From positions 167,078 through 231,077 of the forward strand of contig WTXD01000042.1 of the NCBI GenBank assembly GCA_022496205.1: a DNA stretch of 64,000 nucleotides, written 5' to 3'. The translations under genes were made by a program, and so were the position numbers. Under the pieces are notes generated by a model. It was not told the origin of the DNA and ran no database searches. It was given only the letters and a program-made list of their open reading frames with translations. Shown here piece by piece: positions 21,829 through 33,983 of this stretch (positions are counted from its first letter, which is position 1; each line of letters starts with the position of its first letter). Source of the stretch: Gloeopeniophorella convolvens (lineage: Eukaryota; Basidiomycota; Agaricomycetes; Russulales).

Positions 21829-22107
21829 TAACAACAAGCGCAAGTGCGCTTGTGGTTGGTTCACAACAGGCGCAAGTGCGCTCATGGTTGATTGACACAG
21901 GCGCAAGTGCGCTTATGGTTGGTTAACAACAAGCGCAAGTGCGCTTGTGGTTGGTTAGCAACAGGTGCAAGTGCACTTGTGGTTGACAACAAGCGCAAGT
22001 GCGCTTGTTGTTAATCAACAACCCGTGCAAGTACGCTTATTGACCGGTCAATTGACAACAAGCGCAAGTGCGCTTATGGCTTGACAACAGGCGCAAGTGC
22101 GCTTGTG
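21829..22107. repeat. Tandem hairpin array, about nine ~30-bp units
   Basis: Nine units are built around arms ACAAGCGCA and TGCGCTTGT with a 2-nt AG loop, separated by GGTTGGTTAAC-like spacers. Most units keep the full stem, although some carry G in place of A in one arm. The fifth unit (about 21961-21982) reads AGGTGCA..TGCACTT, with changes in both arms that keep pairing. There is no coding potential. The array lies directly before the leader and 69-bp hairpin array that follow. Confidence 0.85.
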
Positions 22108-22189
22108 GATAAAGTATACCTATCTTCAAGTACATTACCTTTATAAATATTAAGAGCAAACCCAACCCTCAACCCTAATGCTTAGGCAA

Positions 22190-22468
22190 AACAGGGGTAT
22201 AATATCAGATCTCAACCACAGGCACCCATGTGCCTATGGTCACTATCTAGGGATATTAACCCTCTCTAAAATGTCAGATTGCAACCATAGGCACCCATAT
22301 GCCTATGGTCATCACCTAGGGATATTAACCCTCTCTAAAATGTCAGATTGCAACCATAGGCACCCATGTGTCTATGGTTCTTACCTAGGTTATTAAATGA
22401 TAAAATCTAATTTGTTAGCTACTAACCCACCTACTAACCCTGACCCATAGCCAAAAGCAAGGTATAAT
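22190..22468 (+). repeat. Hairpin-array element J, copy 1 (three 69-bp units plus terminal module)
   Basis: Three 69-bp units (period measured at 22220, 22289 and 22358) each contain arms near CCATAGGCAC and GTGCCTATGG around CCAT. Each unit also has a weaker AGGG...CCCT inversion. They end in a module containing CTAATTTGTTAGCTACTAAC and finishing AAGCAAGGTATAAT at 22468. The same module closes copies at 39196 and 41212. A leader with AACCCTCAACCC lies just upstream. Its right edge directly truncates the Ty3 protease frame, so it probably inserted or recombined there. Confidence 0.85.
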
Positions 22469-24909
22469 ACCATCTTCATTGGTATTGATTGGTGCAGTGA
22501 TGGTACGGATTAGACCAACAGGAATGTTGTCTAGCGCGGTGGCAGAGATAGCGGAGTCGGATAGTTGGCAGGAAGGGGGACAACGGTCAAAGGTAATTGT
22601 GTCCTTTTCCCAATTGATACTAGGGTTGTGTCGTCTAAGCCAGTCCGTGCCTAAGATGAGGTCGTGGTCGCCGATGTCAGTGAGATATAATTCAATCCAT
22701 TCTTGGTGCAAGTGGCCGTCTGGTGTAGGGATTTCAAGGCGTTGAATAGTAGTATATTGAACCAAGCCGGTGGTGTTATCAGTGCCATTGACATTGTGAA
22801 CAGGGAAAGGTTTGACGAGTTTCTTGAGTGTGAAGTGATGTCGGTTGGCAAAATTGGTATGCAGGATAATGCCTTCTGCGCCACTATCAACGAGTGCGCG
22901 TGCACTGATTTTTCGACCAGAGGACTGTCCCAGGAAATTGACTCTAACAGATATGGATGGAGTCCGTCGATTACGCGTCGTAGACGACGGTACAGGAATA
23001 GAGTCAATCGTTACAAAGGGTTCAAATTTCTCGACTCCGAAGAACCTCTCATACGTCCTCTGAACACGAAGAGTCCCAATAGACAGTGCGGCTATGGGAC
23101 GGTTCAAAAATCCTTCTTCTTGGAAGTGGTAGATGGGGAGATGATGTCGGAAACAGCTTGCTTGGCCTCGGGAGTGGCTTGAGCATACCAGCTATTGATA
23201 GCTTGGATAGAAGTGTTGGTAGTGGAGGAGGATGATGGGTCATTCGCAATGAGATTGCGAGAGTTAGATGAGGGAGTAAAGGATCTGCCGCGTCCGCGGC
23301 CTCGGAATGATCCTCTAAAGTTTCCTCTACCTTGGCGGTTAAAATTGAACGAAGTGGAAGATGAGGGTCTGCCAGGCTTCTTGAGGCATTTGTCAGACCA
23401 GTGTCCTCCTCCTCCATAGTACATGCAAAGATTGTTGTCGCGATGACGCTTGCGCTCTTCAGTAGTGAGTGGGGGAAATGCAATGGTCGCATTGACTTGT
23501 GAGATTTCTCCTTCTTCGAGGGAGCGGATATTGCTTCGTCCGCGTCCACCTCGGAAGGTACTCCTGGGACGGTTCGTCCAGTAGGAGTCGTCAAGTTCCT
23601 GGATAATCTTAACGACTTCCGCAAGCATCTTTGGTTTGTTTGCGACAGCAGAGTACTTCTGCTCAAGTTGATTGTTCAAGTTATGGCGGAGAACGGGGAT
23701 GGTGACAGTGTCGTCAGTGATGGCAGCTTCAGTGCGTGCAACGTCCTAATCTTGGTACCATTCGCGGAAGCGGCAAATGCCTTGTGGGTACTGGAAGAAC
23801 TTGTTGATAGCGAGTTGTTTCTGGTCCGGGTTGGTGAACATAGTTTCAAAGGCGTTGACAAAGGCTTTCCAGGTGCCGTAGGCTTTATTCGTGAGTGCGT
23901 CATTCATGCGGACGCGAGCCCATTCTCCGGCACGGGTGTTGTTTTTAAAGTGAGTATAGGCGTCGGCGATCTTCTTAGTGTCGGTATTATACAGGTCTTC
24001 ATTGAGCGAATAATAGTTGTTAAGATGAGAAAGGAATTGGCGGGCAGTGGCTTCTGCGCCATCAAAGGGTTCTGGTGGGCTGCCGAGTAATTTGGAAGAC
24101 ATCTTGGGCGGAGCAGTAGTGGTTCCTTGTGATGGTGGGTTTACTGGTGGTTTAAATGGAGGTGGTATTTGAGTCTGACGAGATGAAGAGGCAACTGGAG
24201 TCTGAGTCGGTCCGATACGAGAGACAGGAGGTGTAGGAGTCTGGACAAAAGGTACAAGTTCTTGAGGCTGAGACGGTGGAGGCGCAACTGGTTCAAATGA
24301 TTCTTCAGGAATTGGGTTTTGTTGAGGAGATGGGTGACGTTCCGGGGTACCAAAGCCTCCAGGTATGGTGCAAGGCAAGTTTGCAGCTAATGGGGTGCCT
24401 AATGGAGTAACTTTTCTGGAGATACGGTGGATGGTTTCTTGAGTAGATTCTAGGAGTTCATTGACTTCGTCTGAGTCGTCTGAGGGAGGTGGTGTAGGTG
24501 GTGGTACGACGCGGGTTTGTTCAGGAGGGTCGAAGTATACTGGTTGGTTGTTGAAGTATTGCCACCGCTTCCTTCCTTCGTTCCAACGGACTTTCTTGTC
24601 TTTGTAAAGTCCTTCTAAGGACGCCCAGGTGTAACCTTGAAGTTGATCAGCGTGTGGGTAGTAAGCGTTGAGTGCGTCGAGGACTGGTACTTGATAAGTG
24701 GTGAAAACTGTTTGCTTGGTTGCCTCATTGAGGACGAGAGTTCGTTCAAGGACTGTGGCGATGGCGTAGACGTGTCCGCTTTCTTCGTCAAGTCTAATTT
24801 TCCTAATAATGCTTCCGGGAGGTAGATGTCGGGAGATGTCAGTGATTTCTTCTGGGCTAGGGTCATTCCAATTGTTCTCTTTGATGTATCTTTGGAATTC
24901 AGTACTCAT
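22469..24909 (-). pseudogene. Ty3/gypsy gag and protease (element Gypsy-2), truncated
   Basis: The ATG at 24909 opens a gag of about 560 codons. A conserved N-terminal region (about residues 1-125) and a long Pro-rich linker come first. Next is a retrotransposon capsid-like region (FDGAEATARQFLSHL onward, about 285-387). A TGA near 23746-23748 breaks the frame. The zinc-knuckle region reads CMYYGGGGHWSDKC, with the second Cys replaced by Tyr (TAT, one G-to-A change from TGT). An Arg/Gly-rich tail follows, then a stop at 23104-23106, and in the same frame the aspartic protease with DSGAEG (about 22875). RT, RNase H and integrase are absent because the element ends at hairpin array J. Ty3 assignment is firm; the knuckle change and stops make it non-functional. 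Confidence 0.85.
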
Positions 24910-24919
24910 AAAGAGTGAT

Positions 24920-27900
24920 TCAGATGATAGGGAGTCCTACAACTTGCACAGTGTAGGTGTTGACATTGTGATGATATGTGATGGTGAAAGCGTGGTTAAG
25001 GATAGGACGACATCGATCAATGGAATGGCGTTCGATGCGGGCGTAGTCTTCTTCGATGTGGTTGCGAAAGATTCTTGTAGATCGCTTCCACAGATAGCCT
25101 TCAAAGTGTAGAGGATCGCTAGTGAAGTTGGCGAGTTCGTGGAGGTCGTGGGGGAAACTGATGATACGGAGTTGGCGATGATTGTATTCTTCTCTGCACC
25201 AGTGTTGGAAGTTGTAAAAGCCAGAGTAGTTTCGAGTAGGCAGGGTTTGGCCGATGTAAATGATTTCTGGATGGTGCGCAACGTTATCACGTTGGATGTC
25301 AATGAGTCGGGTTCTACTGAGGTTTCTTGGGTCTTCAGGGGTCGGCGTACGTTGTACTGGTGGTAATGCTACTTGGGGTAGTGGTGTCGGAGGACGGTGT
25401 CTGGGAGACCGTCGACGATTAGGTCTGGATGCCAGGATTGCGACAGAAAGACTCTGATAGTCTAAAATACAGGGTATAGGAGGATCTGACTAGATCTCTA
25501 AATACTGGGTGTCGGTAAAATCACTGGTGTCTTGTAGGTCGAGGTCGCTGATTGTGTGGATACTGGGGGCATCGTTGTCTGTTGTTTCTTGTTCTTCGTC
25601 AAGGCTGAAGTTGCTGACGATGCTTGGGGCATTGTTCCAACTGTTTTCTCCGATGTCTGATTCAGGGGTTGCGGGAGGAATGTTGAAGCGCAGCAAAGGG
25701 TGGAGTGACAACTGAAGGACACAGAGTGACGCTCAGTCAAGGAAGGTCAAAAGACTTGATTACAACAATACCTGAAGGACACAGAGTGACGCTGTAAGGT
25801 AGTGTAAGTATAAGAAAGTAGAAAAGAGCGTAAGTGTACTTGCCTCAGTCAAGGAAGGTCAAAAGACTGAGGCTACAAAGGCGAAGAAAGGAGTCCTTAC
25901 ATACTGTAAGGATCGACAGATAGCATGTGATAAACACTGCTTAGAAAGCCTAGGAGACCCACATGAAACGGAGTAAGAGTGGGTACCGGAGTACAAGGTG
26001 GGTCATAGAATGCCCTAGAAGAGTCCGGAACACGGAAACGAATGTGGGGCTGAGCACAGCCTTAAGTCTAGAACATTATGTACACAAGATAAGATAGTCC
26101 TTGATCATTAGGTCCATATCTAATCTAATCAGAGCCGCCAGGACACTGTCCGTCTCAACAAGGAATAAGAGGAGGTCGTCAAGGTACAGGATACAGGAAG
26201 TCGTTGTTTGATTGGACAAGGTCGAGGTCGAGAGGATTACTTATGATCCAGTGTGCGTCTTGCAGGTGCAAAGTATAGTTGCAGAAGGGGCCGGAGTGGA
26301 TAGAGTAGAGAGGTACTAGAGGGTTTTCTTGAAGTAGGACAAGTTGAGGAAAGTGGAGACGAGTCTGGTACGGAGTAGTGATGAAGCGTTCAAGATAGTA
26401 AATTTGATGGCCAGTAAGGATTTTCTCGATGAGATGTTCTTTGTGGACTTGGACGATGTTCCACCAGAAGAGCTCGAGTTCGAGCCAGAGGTTGGTGGTT
26501 TGGATGGGTTCCCAGCGTACACCGCTAGGTCGTTGAAGGAACCAAAAGAGGTGCTGTTCTTCTACAGCACTTTGGACAGTGTTCCTTTCAGCGTTGAACC
26601 AATGACTGAGGTGTAGATCGTTGTCAAAGAGTTGTCCGAATGGGAGAGATCATCGAAGTCTTGTTAGAACCGGAGTAAGCCAAGAGTCAGAGCGGACTAG
26701 AGTGTCAGTAGAGAAGTCGTGAACACGAGCGCGAGGGTTGTAGAACTGGAGTCGGATAATACAATGAAGGACTTGATAATATTTGTCGAAAAAGCGTCGG
26801 TAGGCTTGGTCAAAGGTTAGACGATTGTCGTTGTTATAAGGAATAAGGTGGAGTCCTTCAAGCAATACTTGGGGTGGTGCTTCCACTGAGTCGAGTCTGA
26901 GTCAATAGTATCTCCCACAGAGGTGCTATGCACTCTAGAAAGTAATTGGGCAGATACTACTACTGGTACAAGGTAGTCGACTTGGTTTACTGGGTTTACA
27001 GGAACTCTTCTACCGGAATATGGACGATGGCGAGGAGGTTGGAGTCAATAGCGAGGAAGGGATCGTCGCCTATCTGCTTGATGTTGTTGGGAACGCGAGC
27101 ATAGGCGGTGAAGAGTTTGAGATGGGGGTAAAGGCTGCAGGCGTCGTTCACAACGGAGTACCGGTTGTCGATGCGGATGAGGCGACCGTGGTTGAAGTGG
27201 AGGTTGCCTTCAGTGGTGAGGACGCGGCCGTCAAGGAAGTCAATATGACGAAGGGGAATTCTTGCTCCTTCGTAGAGTCGTTGGGTGCCGAACACGAGGT
27301 CTTTGAAGGTGTGGATGAGGTGGTAGGTAAAGTTGTAACGGATGGCACCAAGGGGGAGTTCTCGACAAGGGGGAGTGTAAGCGGTGACGGCGCAGATGTA
27401 CTGTGGTGCGTATGGTGGACCTTGTCTGTTTACACGCGTGGAAGGGATGGTGATGTAGTGCTTGGGAAGGATGATCGACCTGAAGGGACGGACTTCAGGG
27501 AGAAACTCGTCGAAATGGGTGAGGTAGTAGAGGGCGCTGCTGATGCGAGGGACGTGGAAAGGCTGGTGGTGATTGCCAATTGCCGCTGGGTAGCCGTGTA
27601 GGACTTGGGCGATGCGCTCGTGATAGTAGTGGTTAGTGTGAGAGCAGTCAGGAGATGGTGCACGGCGAGGGAGAACGAAGTGGTTCTCGGCGTAGTCAGT
27701 GAGGTCCTCACTGAACTCAGAGATGGAGGGAGAGCAACGAGGTGGAGCTTGGTATGGAGGGGTGCTTGATCAGGGATTTGCTCGATTGCGACGTTGACTA
27801 AGATCTCAAGAGCGGGAGCAGGTGCTGGATTGGGAGCGAAGATTAAAGGGGATACTGTCGCTGCTCGTGAGGGTATGGGAGTTGGTACAAGATGAGGAGT

Positions 27901-28530
27901 AGGAGCAGGAGCAGGACTGAGCGCAGGAGTATGCGTCGACGATGCAGGATGAGGAGAAGGGGCAAGGATAGAGAGATGCGAAGGGGAGTAAAGAGGTGAA
28001 AAACGCGACAGGCGAGGCTGGGGAGTGGATACGACAGGGGAGGCTGGAGTAGGCTCGACCAAGGGGCTGGGAGCTTGTTCACCAGTGCAAGAGGGGCCAG
28101 GAGTGGGGGATTGAGGGATGACTGAGGTGCGTACAATTTCTGCGAATCGTTCTTGTACCTGTTGAGCTCTGAGGCGGACTAAGAAGTCGAAGGCCAAGTG
28201 ATGAGGAGAGGGAGAGGGAGGTGGTACTGTGAGAATGTCGAGGATTTGTCCTGGTTCGACGTCGATCGGAGATGGGGAGCGAGGATGGTATGATGGCGAA
28301 CGAGGCGTAGGTGGAGGACGAGGAGTAGAGACAAGAGGAGGGTATTGAAGTTCAGGAGACAGTCCACGAGTAGGAGTGCCGTAGTCAAGGGAGTTGGACG
28401 GTCCGGAAGTGGGAGCGTCAAGGTCAAGATAAGACGAGGGGCGAATCAGTGCCTGAGGTTGAGTACGGTCCGAGAGGAGCGCAGTCCGGGGTGCAGTGAT
28501 TCCAGAGTAAGAGTAAGACACTAGGGTTGC
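24920..28530 (-). pseudogene. Large extra ORF upstream of gag in Gypsy-2, unknown function
   Basis: A long minus-strand coding track precedes gag; its TGA (24920-24922) lies 10 nt before the gag ATG. The N-terminal third is Pro/Ser/Thr-rich, then a better-folded region contains TDYAENHFVLPRR, PRISSALYYLTHFDEF and FGTQRLYEGARIPLRHID. Further pieces continue at 26886-26650 and 26550-26170, and beyond a nested LTR A (25681-26160) at 25680-24920. Frame changes occur near 27785 and 27000, a TAG at about 25492, and others. No ATG is in frame at the beginning; the first frame opens after a TGA near 28535. I recognise no domain. It could be a gag extension, an accessory protein or a captured host gene. 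Coding nature is supported by kilobase-long continuity once shifts are allowed. Confidence 0.6.
25681..26160 (-). mobile_element. Solo LTR, family A, TSD AGGAA
   Basis: Complete minus-strand family A LTR flanked by AGGAA at 25676-25680 and 26161-26165. It interrupts the extra ORF of Gypsy-2 and is therefore younger. Confidence 0.94.
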
Positions 28531-28562
28531 AGCTGATCAGAGGGTGTAAGAGACTGTCCAAA

Positions 28563-29218
28563 TGTCAGGACTCACTCGCAGGGTGCGCACAGAGAGGATA
28601 GCAGAGGGGTTTGGAGAGCGTCACAAGGGGGAAGACAGAAGATGAGCTGCGATGTGCAGGAGCAGAGTGGGAACACACTAACAGTGCTATTGCAGTGCTA
28701 GGTACAGATGAGAGTGCCACAGATGGACAGTCTGAGGACCACTGGGCGATACATGGGGGTCTTATATACTACTGGAGACCCCCCAGACGAATCTGGTCTA
28801 ATTACTGATGGGGATTCCAGAGGGGATTCCCCATAGCCTCTCCTCTCTGGTACGCTTCTTAGATTCTATCACAGAGTGGGGCTTGAGGCCCCATGGAGTT
28901 CTTGATGATCAGAGTCCCAAAGAGGACATATGAAGTGTTTCACCTTGATCAAGGTTCTGGTTACTTTGGGACGAGTAATATGGCCATTCTGAGAGATCCC
29001 TAGTCCGGGATCTTGGGGGTATTCCAGGGTTAATTGGCCATTAGGGAGTAGGGCGAGGAATGGGGGTGAAGGGTCACATGATGCATTTCGACTTGTAGTC
29101 GCAATGTGAGTGGTACGCGTCGCATTGTGAGCAACACGTAGGGTGCTTACTGGTAGGGCTGGGTTCGCTCTAGTGTTCTGAGCAGTTCGACCTCCTTGAG
29201 GCCCTAGTGTTCATGACA
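28563..29218 (-). mobile_element. LTR family C, probable 5' LTR of Gypsy-2
   Basis: The minus-strand sequence starts TGTCATGAACACTAGGGCC and ends GAGTCCTGACA. The flanks (CCAAA and GGCTG) do not match, as expected if this is the 5' LTR of the leftward Ty3 element whose 3' half is gone. The internal side begins TTTGGACAGTCTC, which could hold a tRNA primer site starting TGG. If correct, family C LTRs belong to the Gypsy-2 family. A separate insertion next to the element cannot be excluded. Confidence 0.75.
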
Positions 29219-30543
29219 GGCTGGCGCTTCTCGGCCCGAATTCACAGGCAACAGCAAAACATCTGCAGCACAGGTCAGCAAGAGGAGGCGTTGATTGAAC
29301 ACCATATCAAAGAAGGTGCAGCTGGACGAGCTACGCAACTCTCCCCCGATTTGTGGTGTGCGTGAATGTTGATCGCCTCTTGTTACGGCCGTCGGTGGCT
29401 TTTTTCGTACTTCTCGCTATTTTGTACTCATAGCATGGACTGCATACACCTGTTTACGGACTACGAGACGAACACTCTTTGCTGTACTATTCGTTGGCTC
29501 ATTGCAATGCAGCTTTGTAATATCATACATGTAGTGTGAAGCCGCAGTAAAGTCAGAGTAGCTGACGAACTCAAATGGTAGAGAGAGTCTTGCGCGCCGC
29601 ATGGAATGCGATCTATGCTGGGCGTCCAGGACGCCCAGGACGCCCCCCATGTCATCGCGGTCCAGAGTCTCAACGGAGAGCGGTGACGTCGCAGACGTAG
29701 ATTTCACCGCCCGAGTGCTCGTTTCTCTCGGCGGGCGTCTCAGACGCCCACACTCGATTCACGTTCTCTCCGTTTGTGGACCCACGGACTGGGTAGCTAC
29801 CACTTCATGTATGCACCGAGGTGTTGCGATGACGTGGATTCGATAATGAGGATGGGCAGCTGCGCGGAGCGAGAGGAAGTCGAGCGACGATAGAGATAAG
29901 CGAGCGAAGCGAGGAAATCGAAGCACGCGGGGGTCGTTCAAAAACAGGGTGGATTACAATCTGCGCAAGCTACAAGGATTTATATGTTAGTTACATAGGA
30001 GTCAAATGGCCGTGTTTGTAAAGTAAGGAGAAGGTACATTAGGAATGAAAACTTAGGAGACAAAACGTTGCGCGCATGCGCGAGAATCGCGCCGCACCCG
30101 GAACTAATTTGTATGGAATGTAGACAGAACATGAAGGCATCTATGGTTCGATTCTTGAGGCGTTAGGAGCACGGGAAAGTGGGTCGTGGAACGGAATGGT
30201 GAGGAGCGGCGGGTGAGCGGGAGATGGAGCGAGGCGCGCCGGTGGAGCATGACTTGCAACTACAACACGAGGGGCGTCCTGGACGCCCACCCTCGCTGCG
30301 CTGTGTCCGTAATGTACGAGCACTAACGATTAACACACTCTCTAGTTCTTTTGGCTACCTGGACGCCCAATTGAACATTCACTATAATCAGTCAGATTAT
30401 TTGATCATGTGTATGTATCACCATAGATGATAGTCGTTGCTCCTGCATGTGCTCCTGCGCGTGCATGCCCATTTACCATGTCTGTAACCTAATTAAAGCC
30501 TGCAAAGGTACAGAGAGAGAGAAGTATCTATCGTATCCCTGGT
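29219..30543. other. Left flank of palindrome-rich gene block, no clear gene
   Basis: It carries palindromes at 29620, 29733 and 30272 and a half-site at 30357. A minus-strand frame at 29417-29707 has an ordinary-looking C-terminal half but no recognised domain, and may be a decayed exon. The 29940-30200 portion is AT-balanced and featureless. Confidence 0.4.
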
Positions 30544-33288
30544 CTATTCATTGGCCGACTCGTCCCCATCCTCCTCTCTCCGTTCATCCTGAGTAACTTC
30601 TTGAAGTCTCAGCTCTGAGAGCTCGAAAACCGTTCACGGGTTGATTGCAATCTGAGGTGCCGACTTGTCCACAAATCGAGAAGGCAGATGTCTGATGCTA
30701 TCACCACCACGGAGCTTCTTGGTCGCCCACATTCGGTCGGACCCAGTAAGCGGAAGCCACTTGAAGGTTTTGAATGTTTCAAAAACCTGCTGACGAACCC
30801 TCTCTGCATCCGTGACACTCAACTGTAGCATGAGTGCATTCCAATCTCGATAATACTTCATCAGCCTAAAGTTTTGTAAGGCTCTTGGTGGTTCAAAGCC
30901 TTTGGGTGGAAAGTATCGCTTGAATTGTGTGTCGTCCCACGTTTCGGTGCTGACCAACTTCGCTGCCATGCATCGGAATATTCCTGTGAAGTCCGTCCTT
31001 TGGAAGACTTCAACCGTAGTTTGTTCGCGATCATGGCTCATCAGCAGAATGTACGCGGATTGTTGTGCAGACCGCTGGTTCGGCGCACGCTCGAAGATAT
31101 CGAATGGGAATTGGCGCCACATAACTGCTAGCCAATGATCAATATTGTTTTCTTCAGAGGCAGGCACAGCCACTTGTCGTGCTTCTTCTGGGATTGGAGG
31201 ACGGTCTTCCAAATCTTTCAACTCAGCATTGACTGTAGGAATAGTAGAAGGGAGCCAAACCCCTTGTGATGTAAGGATGAGATCGGAGGCAACAACTTTG
31301 TGAGGTTCAATGTAATTGCGGATGTCGTGTGGTCGGGGCTGCCGATTCATGGTCCGGTCTTTCCTGATGGTCCTGCTACCAGATAATCGGGGGTCCTTGT
31401 TCATTTCTACAACCAGTGCCTGGAACAGGTGGACCCCATAAGTGCGTTTGAGGTCTTTGTCAGACACCGAGACTCCTCCTCCAATGTAGAGTTCTCGACG
31501 CCTCCAATTGCCTGTGAGACCTGAGATGAAGTATAGTCCATGGTTGTAAAGGACTGGCTTGGTCCGTGCAGGCCTAGTCTGAATCCTTGTAAATCCAGGT
31601 CTTCTTGCTTCCCTAACCACCTCTTGCATGCAGCATGCACGAGCCAACTCCAGAGCTGCACTACTTTCACCCTGTCGCATGTGAATCACATTGAGCATAT
31701 AGATCAGAATGCCACCGAATGTGAGGGAGGCACTAGTGATCCGATGCCGACTGTTGCTAAGCCTCAGCCTGTTGATTGCAACATAAAGAGCTGTAGTTCT
31801 GAAGAATTTGAAGTTCCTACATAACAAAAGTTGAGTGTCAAGCATATACACACAGGAGAGAACATACCACCACACCAAGGGAGATATCATATAGGTCACT
31901 TCCCTCAGTAGCTCAACCGGAGGGTCGAGCAATATTGATTGTGCGAGGTTTAATGGAACTTGTAGCTCCAATCATGTACAGCCTTCTTGAGGTGGCCGAC
32001 CTGTGTCTTCATCACCAACACAGGCGATGAAGATTTCAGTCATAGTATTGATGTCCTTCAAGAATTGCTGAATTTTGGATGGGTATAGGTCTTCACCAGT
32101 CCTGAACCAGAAGACACCTTTGTGAAGCTGATACGTCGGTGTCTTGTCTGTGTGATAGACATTGGCATATACAATGTCTGTCCTTGGTCCTTTCCCAATT
32201 TCACCGTGGAAACCAGCAAAGTTATCAAGTCCCGACTTGCGATCGAGCTTGAAAGCACGGGAACGTTGCATCTTCTCGATGTCGTTAGAAGAGCACTCGG
32301 GGAAGATGTACTCTAGGAGGCGATTGTGATCATGACGAGACCACAGCAATATTTGGCCTTGTTGGTGCACTTCGAGGCCGACATCGACCCACCAGTCTTC
32401 CGGGTCGATCCGATCATGGTCAAGACACCTTGTAAAGGATCCGAATGCATGTAGCGAGTCGGCTAGTGTCGGTTGGTGTGCAGTAGCCCCTTTGTAGCCA
32501 CGAAATTCATGCACAAAGAAGGCGCCTTTGAATTCTGGAACCTGGTCGAGTTTTTCTATGAAATGACTGCCAAACTCTCGAAGCTGATCGGAGGGGATAG
32601 CGACAGAGCCAGGATGAAGTCCGCCACGTGATCCTCGGTACATAGACATCACTGCCTCATAGCTTGGTGGCCAGTGGCTAGCATGGGCACCAATGGTCTC
32701 GATGACGGCCGGACAGGTGCAAGAATCATAGAGCTTCTTGAGTTGGTCCTGTGTGACATAGCGAAGACGATCCTCCCTCGTATACAGCTTTGGGAAATAG
32801 ATCCTAGTCGTCTGACGTGTTTCGACTTCACCAATCATGACGTTGGATATGAGGTGCAGTTTGATCTCGTTGAATTTGGTTGGATTCTAGGGACAATTGT
32901 CTCAACGCGGCGAATAGGGCAATAAAAAGTTGAACGAACTCACATCCCAGTTTTCAATAGCAGCCCTTAGGTGGTTGTCCTTCGCCTGAGTAAACTTAAA
33001 GCTGGGGACAGGGTAGACGTAGAATGCCTCTTTGAACGGTAGGTTTCGACTCATCCCAATGGCGGAGTCGTAATCTCAGGTAATGATGGGGTCGGTAGGA
33101 TGGTCTGCTCTTAGGCGTCCGTTGACCACAATACGTGTGCTATCGCCGTTCTCATCCGTAGCACGACCGCATAAAGCCAAATCAAGGAAGGGTCTATCCC
33201 TGGCTTCTGATGCTGCTTGCATTGCCACGATGAACTGAGAGAGACTGAGTGTTTCTATAGGCAAGATTTCGTTCGGGTAGCAGTTCAT
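30544..33288 (-). pseudogene. Unrecognised ~880-codon gene with two introns and three in-frame TGA codons
   Basis: The proposed ATG is at 33288, in frame with an earlier ATG at 33456. Introns are 32887-32943 (57 bp, GTGAGT..TAG) and 31817-31867 (51 bp, GTATGT..TAG); removing them keeps one frame to a TAG at 30544-30546. TGA codons at 33076-33078, 31972-31974 and 30634-30636 interrupt otherwise smooth protein, each explicable as CGA changed to TGA. Visible segments include WWVDVGLEVHQQGQILLWSRHDH, a hydrophobic stretch near the second intron, RTIRKDRTMNRQPRPHDIRNYI, and FKTFKWLPLTGSDRMWATKK. The tail is acidic (REEDGDESANE). I recognise no domain. Position among the palindromes suggests it belongs to the same mobile or lineage-specific block. 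Confidence 0.65.
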
Positions 33289-33544
33289 CGGATGAGTGGG
33301 GCGAGGGGGACAGGTGGAAAGGTGTGGTGGATAGACCGAGTGCATTATCGAGCAATATATACTGCAGAACAGGTAGTGGCATTGCAGATGCGTGTTCACC
33401 ACCACGAGGAGCACATGTGTATCCGCTATGAACGCTGTGAATATGATAAATAACATGAGGCAGTATGATATTCATACAATACCGCATGGCGTACTCAAAG
33501 AGGGTACGCATCTCATTGTGTACTTTCATGATTCGCACACCCCT

Positions 33545-33553
33545 TATATATAA
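33545..33553 (-). promoter_or_regulatory. TATA-like box upstream of the ~880-codon gene
   Basis: The minus strand reads TTATATATAAGGG about 255 bases before the proposed ATG at 33288 and about 90 bases before the alternative ATG at 33456. Placement fits a core promoter; this is inference from motif and distance only. Confidence 0.35.
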
Positions 33554-33983
33554 ATTCTGTGTACACGGGCGCTGGGTTGGAACTACTAGGATGTTTGTTT
33601 AGTATGGGAGACTACAAAATGTAAATATGAAGGCTACGGAAACGCGCTAGCCATGGGCGTCCTGGACGCCCATAGAGAGCCACACATCGGCGAGACAGCA
33701 CTAGTTCTCTTTGCTGGAAGGCGTTGCGGGTTGTGAGGGTGGTCGACACAGGGGGTGGGCGTCCAGGATGCCCAACCAACTGCGCGCTTCAAAGCAGTAC
33801 ACCACACGACTCCAATTTGGTGCGATAATTCACAGCGGGCGTCACGGACGCCCGATATGCACCTTGCATCTAACTGACCAAAGAGCATGGCAAACATAGA
33901 TGTATGTGACAAATCGAAACTCAAGAGTACAAGTATGAGCAACGGATGTATATAGTACACAAGGAATTGATAATCAGAGGCTC

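Noticed and set aside
29219..29330. Plus-strand stretch resembling a helix-turn-helix start (QEEALIEHHIKEG)
   Set aside because: Too short, no continuation into a DNA-binding or DDE domain, and in a different frame from any neighbouring coding sequence.
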